Shown here piece after piece: positions 58,244 to 64,000 of a stretch of 64,000 bases of DNA. Location: assembly GCA_900239685.1 (NCBI GenBank), contig OENT01000081.1:173582-237581 (forward strand). Direction: 5' to 3'. Position numbers and translations under genes: made by a program. The notes under the pieces are model-generated. The model did no database searches, was not told the origin of the DNA, and worked only from the letters and a program-made list of their open reading frames with translations. The DNA is from Rotaria macrura. Taxonomy: Eukaryota; Rotifera; Eurotatoria; Philodinida; Philodinidae. Positions within the stretch are counted from its first letter, which is position 1; the number at the start of each line of letters is the position of its first letter.

Positions 58244-58273
58244 GTGGGATAAGATAGAAATATCTTATCCCAC
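58244..58273. repeat. Perfect 13-bp hairpin with GAAA loop
   Basis: GTGGGATAAGATA and TATCTTATCCCAC are exact inverses around a GAAA tetraloop. It lies in an unusually G/C-containing patch (58225-58290). It could be a structured RNA or a MITE centre. There is no other evidence for either. Confidence 0.5.
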
Positions 58274-60011
58274 TTGGAGTCCTGGTTTCTTTAACTGCAC
58301 CATTTGCCTTACCGATAATCATCGAAACTGAAGTCTTTATTCAATTTAGGGATAATATTTGAGACCTAATCTTCACTCTCGTTATTACTTGTGTTAAGGA
58401 ATTTCTCTGTACGCGTATGTTTATTTGTACTCTTCTTGATAAGCACGTATTGTTTATTCTTATCGTATTAACTTCTTCTGAATATTTTAGAATACATGTT
58501 ATCGTTACTGTTATCTATCTATATATATGCTTTCTTTCTTAGAAGAATCGCAGTGATTGTTGGCATTCTTTTGATTCTAATTCTTTCACTTCTTCGTTAT
58601 TCTATTCTTTCTTAGGCTTGAAATAAAGTTTCAACTCGCGTTCATATAAAAAGCAACAAAAACATTACAACTATAATACAAATTAGATGGGTAGTTCGAG
58701 GATGAAAAGCTACTGTGATATCTAATTTACGGAACACGATTGACTACCATTGAACTCATATCGTTATAATAATGAGATAAATTGCCAATAACTGTAGGCA
58801 TCTCTTTTCCTAAAGTCAAATCCCTGCCAAAACACTAATTGTTGAAACTTCATTCTTGAATACAACATGAGATGGTAGTTAAAAACATTTCTATTTGATG
58901 ATATCAATATTAAGTATAGACGAAACCGTTCAGGCTTTTTGATGACAGGTATCAGTGCCGCTATAAATGTATGAGACAGGAGCGAAACGGCAGGTTTATC
59001 CGTAGCAGTCAGGTGCCTTCGAAATTTTTTGTTGAAAAAATTGAAAACGCAACATATTTTGATGTGAACGTACCAATTAAAGTTCCGAATCTTTGAAAAA
59101 CTAATTAATGAAAACTGTTCTCTTGTTAGATTCGGGCAATTTTTTAATGAAACAGTTCTTCTAATATGAAGAATTTTTCTATTGCGAGAGAAAAGGACGA
59201 TTAATCACCAACATTCTACTATGGCATACTATTAGTAAGTTCTGTAGTATAGCATATTAGCTCTTTGATGTTTGAATTTCATTTACAAGCATTATTTAAT
59301 AACATTTTTCAAATGTACTAATACAAACTCAACTTGATAGCAGTTAGAAACTTTTCAGCTATAATTTCTCAAATCATTCTTATTACTAGTCTAAATTCTC
59401 TTTTCAATTAATATTATGACTCGAAGATCATATCGAAGAAAACAGATCGAGAAGAAAAAACTGATCAGATAGAATATTCACGGTATTATATATTTCAATC
59501 AATAAGAAAGTTGCATTAGACTTCGTGACAAAAGCAGAAAAGGGGAAAAGTGCGACCGGGTATAGGCCAGTTTCATACTGATAGACCAGCAGAGCGGCCG
59601 ATACCGGTATAATGGTTGGCTCAAAGTTCTAACTGGTACCTGCTCCATCTATGGTACCCACTAATCCCAAGAAGAATAGTCAAAAGTTTATTCACGATAA
59701 AATATAATGATAATTGAGATATGCTCTTGCTTGTGTGTACATTGGGTATACCAAGGGCATGGTCAGTAACTGTATGAAAAACTGCTGGATCGATTGTGTA
59801 TGAACAATAGTCAATGCTAATCGTTGTGAATCTTAAGTCGTTTTCGTAAAGAGCGGCATTTTTCATTACCGTTTATTAGGGGTTTGATGTTCTCCCTGTC
59901 TTTATTCTTAAAATTGAAAAAAGGCAAGAGAAAAAACAAAAACTAAACTCTACAACAACAAAAACCAAAGACAACAATAACACACACATCTCTCTCTCCT
60001 CTCTCGAGAAG

Positions 60012-60054
<43 letters not shown>

Positions 60055-62969
60055 AGATGTGGTAAATGACTAGATCATAAGAAAGAGATAGAAATGAATA
60101 GAGTGGAACGATGTGAAGGGCAAGCCCGTAACACCGTTGTTTCTTCATATGCTAACCATTCACGTGCATCCTTACGATAATAGCTGAAACTGTATTTTTA
60201 ATTAGCAGATTCAATGATGATATATAAATGCTATTTCTTATGTTTTAAATGGTAAGAATAATGACGTGACTAGATATAGAACGAAAGCAACAGGGATGAC
60301 TAACGTATAGCTATCACTATGTGGATTGAGTCATCAATCGCCTGAAATATCACGCAGAGCACTAATCAGATGACGCTTCTCATTTTTTAATCGTCTTGAT
60401 TTTCTTATGATGTTGCCTGAAATTGTACTTAAGTATTTCGAAAAACACTTCTATTTTAACATGTCATTTATCGAATCAGGTATCTCAATTCTATGATAAT
60501 ATTCAAATCGATCATTATCTGCATGGACTTTTCATCTTATTCGTCAAATGCTTTTTGCGTGCGAACAATTTGTTCAGTTTTAGGGAATATCACGATTGAT
60601 TGTTGCAACTAGAAGTGCACTCATCAATACTAAGTGTGCCATAAGGCAACGACCACAATAAATTTTAATCAACATTGGTATTACTTTAGTAACTTTTGTT
60701 GAGCTACGTAATGAACCGATGAACACCGTCACTTTTCAATCGTTAGATTAAGCCTATACTGACCGTGCCTTAAGCTTATTTCTTTTTGAAGAAGGGTATT
60801 TAAAATCAAAAAAGGATATGAAACGCATCCTTGTTTCCTGTAGCTTTTCCTTTCATGTAATTTTTGAAGAAGATTAAGTGAATAATATCCATGTCACACC
60901 GCTTCTCGTGTATCTTTTGAAATGCGTCTGCGCTAGTTACGTCTCGTAACAAGAACCATATTTAGTTTTAGATATGCTGTTGTACTGATATTTTGTCAAT
61001 GTCGTCTTAAATTGAAATAACTACTCTGAAGCACGTGTTCAATTTGTGCAGCATAACAATTACCTACAGTCTATCTGAATTACCATTCTGAATATTAATC
61101 TAAATGAACTACACTCTTTCAGATTCAGGAGATATGGAACCTGTACAGTTTTTTCTACATAAAAACAACATCATGCCTCATTTCCGAAAAACATCGCGGA
61201 TTTTTACTCTAAAAACAGACAGATCAATACTCAATCATTAAAACTGATTTCGATGGTGTATCAAAAAAGTATGGTTGCACATCCATTATTCATTCTTCGA
61301 AAACAATTCGTTTAAAAAGTCAGAATACTCTGAAATGTATCCGTTTTTAGTGAAAAAATTAGTGTCAGAAACTATTCCTAGTCCAGCTAATATAAGTCTG
61401 ATAGCATCAACCATGAATATGAACTGAAAAATAGAGCGAATTGAGTTGACCGAACAAGATTATGCTGCAGACCAGCGATGGATGGGGCAGCTCAAACGTC
61501 TCCTCGACATCACTTGTTAATGAAAGATCAACCCAAACATCGTTTTTCGAAGATGTTTTGTGAAGATCTCTCTTTTAATACTCAATACTCATGATTACTT
61601 TGCTATTTTAGCATGACTTTTACAGCTATCAATAATCTTCAAGGTTTTCTTTCTGCTCTTTAGTAAACATTACAGTGTTTTGCATTTTAAACTTAGAAAT
61701 TTTCATTAACAGTTCTTATTTAGAGGCGAATTCAATACATTATCTTCTCCATGGGATCCTTTGATATAATTCCGCTCAATAAAATGTCGATTGCTTCGAA
61801 AAACGCCTCCTTTAATCTGCGGATTATAGTTTTGGTGAGCGTTTCGGGAACCTCTCGAGTTACACATTCCATAGAGCATAACATTTCATGTTTCTAAAGT
61901 AATTCTCATTATAGTATCTCTAAAGCTCATTGTTTGAGAGCATTCATAAGTTTGAGAAATATCGCCCTTTCTGATTAAAATATAATCTTTAAAAAATTGG
62001 CGTATTCAGTCAGAGACCCAAACATTATATTCGAAATTCAACTATGCTCATTCAAACGGAATATGTCAGATTTCTACTTCTCCAGAATATTCTACAGGCT
62101 AGATAAACGAACTCGATTGGACCGACGATGTCGAAAATCGGCCCATTCAGACTAGATTATCCTGCAAGCTCTAGTACAGAATTATATGAAACTTCTTTTC
62201 AGAATGAACGTCAATGAGCACTATCTGCGATTAAAACACGAGTCCTCTTTTCTCAGGGTTGCATGAGCTAGAGCCCCGGTCTATTTGCAGAAATCTCAAG
62301 CCTAATAACAAGATTCATCATATTTTAGTGTTCGAAGTTGGTGGTTAAAAATCGACCACAATGTTATTTCTTACAATCGTGACAAATCAACATTTAGCTT
62401 CTTTACATTACGCCATTTATGAAGATTTCTGAAAGCTAACACTGGGTCCCTGCAAACTGAATCATATAAAGGTGCTCTAATAATAAATAACTAAATCCCA
62501 TCCCAATCTAAACTTATATGTGTTTTAACATGACGAATGCTGATCGCGAGCGAAATATCAACATATTGAGCTTAATTTAAAATAAGGCAAGTTCAAATTT
62601 CAAGATCTATCTGATCCAGGAATATCCTTTAGATTTCCGATGGCTCGTGATCCCCTAGACATAGAAATAACGAATAGTATCTACGTGTACAACTGAGTGC
62701 CATCAGGAATCACCCAGAGAAACAATCCAATTACCATGAAACTAATCTAATCAATACAAGATATTTTCTCTCGAAGCTAATTCTGTTGTGCTATAATAGT
62801 GTTACCGTGGGAGATCCAATTCCTTAATGGGATTCGACCAGATCATATCGAGTTTCATCAAGATCCTTTCCGACGTCTCCCGATTTCTGGTAGAGCAGTT
62901 GCGTCATGATCTTCGATATGAGAATTATGCAACCAACGGTGACAGTAAATCACTAGTTCGTCGTTCAAA
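58274..62969. other. Long intergenic stretch with small repeats
   Basis: About 4.7 kb with no supported gene. A (TA)16 microsatellite lies at 60019-60050. A short CCGG-rich patch (59552-59640, with GATACCGGTATAATGG) looks like a relic related to the CCGGTAT repeats elsewhere. Confidence 0.5.
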
Positions 62970-64000
62970 CTGTAACCAGACTTCCCAGTAACAGTTACGA
63001 CCAGTAACCCTTCAAACCAGTAACCGTTCCTAAGGGGACCAGTTCCACCGGTAACCGGTCAGAACGGTTACCATTCCAGCGAAAAGCGGTATGAATCTCC
63101 AAAAACCAGTATATAAAAGTAGAACATGGAATTACTCGTAATAAGCCGGTATAAGCCGGAGCTAACCGGGATAATCGGGGAATAACCGGTGTTACCGGTT
63201 AATCCCACCACATACCGGCTACGCCAGCATATGCACGCTTATGCCGCCTATTCCGGTTTATAGAGGCTTATACAGGCGTATACCGGCTTGTACTGACTAT
63301 TTCCGGCTTACACAGGGTTATGCCGGATTGTACTAGCTTGCACGGGCTTATGCCGGCTATTCCGCATGATCCCGTTTCATACCAGCTCCTCCGGCACATA
63401 CAGGCTTAAACTGGCTATTCCGGTTTATACAGACTTATACAGGCTTACACCGGCTTGTACTGACTATTCCGGCTTACACAGGGTTATGAAGGCTTTAACT
63501 GGCATGCACCGCCTTATACCAGCTATTACGACTTCTACAGGGTTATGCCGGCTATTCCATCGAATCACGTCTCACACTGGCTCCTCAGGCTTATACTGGC
63601 TATTCCGGTATATACAGGCGTATACAGGCTTGTACTGTATATTCCGGCTTACACAGGGTTATGCCGGCTTTTACTGGCTTGCACCGGCTTATACCGGCTA
63701 TTCCGACTTCTACCGGCTTCTACCGGCTTATCCCGGCTTTTATTGGCTTATACAAGGTTATACAGGCTATTCCGGCTAATCTCCTCTCATACCGGCTGCT
63801 GCGGCTCATAAAAGGTTATACTGGGTATTCGGGTTAATACGGGCTTATACAGGCTTATACTGGGTATTCCGGTTTATAGAGGCTTATACACGCTTATACA
63901 GGCTTGTACTGACTATTCCGGCTTATACAGGGTTATGCTGGCTTTAGTGGCTTATACAGTGTTATGCCGTCTATTCCAGCTTATCCCGTCTCATACTGGC
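62970..64000. repeat. Dense GGCTTATAC / CCGGCTAT repeat array, runs off the window
   Basis: From about 62970 the sequence consists of short degenerate units. The first part has CCAGTAACC and ACCGGTAAC words. From about 63140 it is dominated by words such as TTATACAGGCTTATAC, ACCGGCTTATACCGGCTATT and GGTTATGCCGGCT. Units are about 10-12 bases long and not strictly periodic. Open frames here (Tyr-Thr-Gly-Leu repeats) are by-products. The array continues beyond 64000. Confidence 0.8.

Noticed and set aside
63366-63811. Long plus-strand frames of Tyr-Thr-Gly-Leu repeats
   Set aside because: Translation of the short tandem array. The frame is open only because the repeat lacks stops.
1-64000. CRISPR arrays, bacterial operons or phage genes
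   Set aside because: Spliced metazoan genes throughout, and the short repeats present lack regular unique spacers.
1-64000. tRNA, rRNA or snRNA genes
   Set aside because: I looked for B-box-like GGTTCGA patterns with cloverleaf context and conserved rRNA/snRNA words and found none I could defend. A covariance-model scan would be decisive.

Overview
The window looks like nuclear DNA of an AT-rich invertebrate. Genes have canonical GT-AG introns in the standard code, and the proteins are metazoan (LHFPL tetraspan, 2-Cys peroxiredoxin 4, NC2-alpha, NUDCD1, INTS15, SYF2, secreted mucin-like proteins). A rotifer, probably bdelloid, is my best guess. The reasons are very short introns beside long ones, FLYWCH and hAT relics, and tight head-to-tail genes whose start codons sit just behind intron-like 3' splice sites, as expected with spliced-leader trans-splicing. 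The taxon is inference.

Layout. 1-6 kb (minus): three small unrecognised genes and an LHFPL3/4/5-like gene. 7.3-8.0 kb: a DNA transposon with about 115-bp inverted repeats and an EF-hand-like ORF. 11.8-12.6 kb (plus): an unrecognised three-exon gene. 13.5-14.3 kb: a decayed element with a FLYWCH domain. 15.4-16.5 kb (minus): a complete seven-exon PRDX4. 17.8-30.4 kb (plus): DRAP1, NUDCD1, INTS15 and SYF2 head to tail. The gaps are 205, 56 and 49 bases, with no AATAAA in any gap and one just after SYF2. This is the best operon candidate. 33.3-34.9 kb (plus): a single-pass membrane protein of unknown function. 37.7-39.5 kb (minus): a secreted protein with two beta-rich modules and a C-terminal cystine knot. 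46.0-50.1 kb (minus): a tandem exon array of a related Ser/Thr-rich mucin-like gene, with an assembly N inside a near-identical duplication.

The rest is mostly AT-rich non-coding DNA with MITEs and foldbacks. They include three short hAT-like elements sharing TAGGGAT-type ends with 8-bp target duplications, and a separate 544-bp hAT-like element. The last kilobase is a dense GGCTTATAC-type repeat that runs off the window.

In the 17.8-30.4 kb cluster DRAP1 represses Pol II initiation, INTS15 belongs to Integrator, SYF2 is a spliceosome factor and NUDCD1 is a CS-domain co-chaperone. Co-transcription would join RNA synthesis and RNA processing functions in one unit. The two mucin-like loci probably contribute to extracellular or surface matrix.
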